Part shown: positions 6,628-6,900 of the stretch, piece after piece
Layout of the letters: every line of letters begins with the position of its first letter
How positions within the stretch are numbered: the first letter of the stretch is position 1
DNA from: Calditrichota bacterium
GTDB lineage: Bacteria; Calditrichota; Calditrichia; RBG-13-44-9
Assembly: GCA_024276455.1 (NCBI GenBank)
Contig: JAJRXE010000155.1
Coordinates: forward strand, 1 to 6,900
Direction of reading: 5' to 3'
Length of the DNA stretch: 6,900 bases
Notes under the pieces: generated by a model
Told to the model about the DNA's origin: nothing
Seen by the model: the letters and a program-made list of their open reading frames with translations, nothing else
Databases searched by the model: none
Made by a program: the position numbers and the translations under genes

Positions 6628-6900
6628 TTATTTGTTTTTAATAAGCTGATAAAGTTTAATAGAGAGGTTGGTAAAAATCAACGTTGGATTCAAATTTCTG
6701 GGATCTTCCAATTGTGCAATAGCCTGTTGAATCTCGTCCACAATGCGTAAATAATCTGCTTCCGGATAGCCGTCCACAAAGCGTCGGAGGTTCTTTTCCA
6801 GATCGGTGTTGGCGATCCGCTCGGCCGTTTCCGGGGCGGCTTGTAGCCGAATGGCATCGCGGAACCAGGTTAAAAGGAAAAAGAGAAACAGCGTCATCTC
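6628..6900 (-). CDS. holB: Probable DNA polymerase III delta prime subunit, C-terminal part (5' end outside window)
   Basis: The frame is open to the edge of the window, so only the last 90 residues are seen. They are helical, with LQAAPETAERIAN at about 19-31, a middle stretch with repeated acidic and hydrophobic residues, and RNLNPTLIFTNLSIKLYQLI near the end. That final pattern (Arg-Asn-x-Asn followed by evenly spaced Leu/Ile) is typical of the C-terminal collar domain of clamp-loader subunits, which assembles the loader that places the sliding clamp on DNA. The AAA+ ATPase part would lie upstream, outside the window. The identification leans on position: holB directly before ricT is a widespread gene order. 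The stop lies 15 bases before the ricT start, so the two are probably cotranscribed. Alone, the sequence is too short and low in motifs to be certain. Confidence 0.65.
   Translation of the reverse strand, partial: EMTLFLFFLLTWFRDAIRLQAAPETAERIANTDLEKNLRRFVDGYPEADYLRIVDEIQQAIAQLEDPRNLNPTLIFTNLSIKLYQLIKNK

Noticed and set aside
1..6900. tRNA, rRNA, CRISPR arrays, insertion sequences or riboswitches
   Set aside because: No regularly spaced repeats, transposase motifs or recognisable RNA gene were seen; nearly all sequence is accounted for by the six genes.

Overview
The window comes from a bacterial chromosome of moderate GC content. It holds six protein genes in two blocks that converge on one terminator. 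The lineage cannot be fixed from this sequence. Three things point weakly to the Bacteroidota/Calditrichota (FCB) side of the tree: a long NagB-like protein fused to a PIG-L deacetylase domain, a methionyl-tRNA synthetase with an FSTSR signature and a C-terminal EMAP-II-like domain, and a TAnnTTTG-type promoter candidate. No mobile element, CRISPR array, tRNA or rRNA was found.

Plus-strand block, 1-3582. The window opens inside a gene for a CbiQ-type transmembrane (T) subunit of an energy-coupling-factor transporter for cobalt or nickel. It overlaps by ATGA with the gene for its CbiO-type ATPase, which has an unusual SFGER signature motif. A 163-base AT-richer gap (1065-1227) with a possible promoter follows. 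Next is a 784-residue protein that joins a glucosamine-6-phosphate deaminase-like (NagB) domain to a PIG-L/LmbE-type metal-dependent N-deacetylase domain. The NagB half keeps most active-site motifs but has Val where the catalytic triad Glu is expected. The deacetylase half keeps its apparent zinc ligands.

Middle, 3583-3728. A perfect 14-bp stem with a TTCT loop, flanked by A and T runs, can terminate transcription on both strands. An inverted-repeat pair with possible competing folds lies between the fusion gene and this terminator.

Minus-strand block, 6900-3729. The order of transcription is the 3' end of a probable holB (DNA polymerase III delta prime), then ricT (PSP1/YaaT family), then metG (methionyl-tRNA synthetase). 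The gaps are 15 and 16 bases, each carrying a Shine-Dalgarno sequence, so this looks like one operon. metG starts with TTG behind a strong GAAGGAG.

The two blocks have no obvious shared pathway: metal uptake and amino-sugar chemistry on one strand, replication, RicT function and translation on the other. The most unusual element is the NagB/PIG-L fusion, which could deacetylate and deaminate an amino sugar in sequence, or could have lost deaminase activity.
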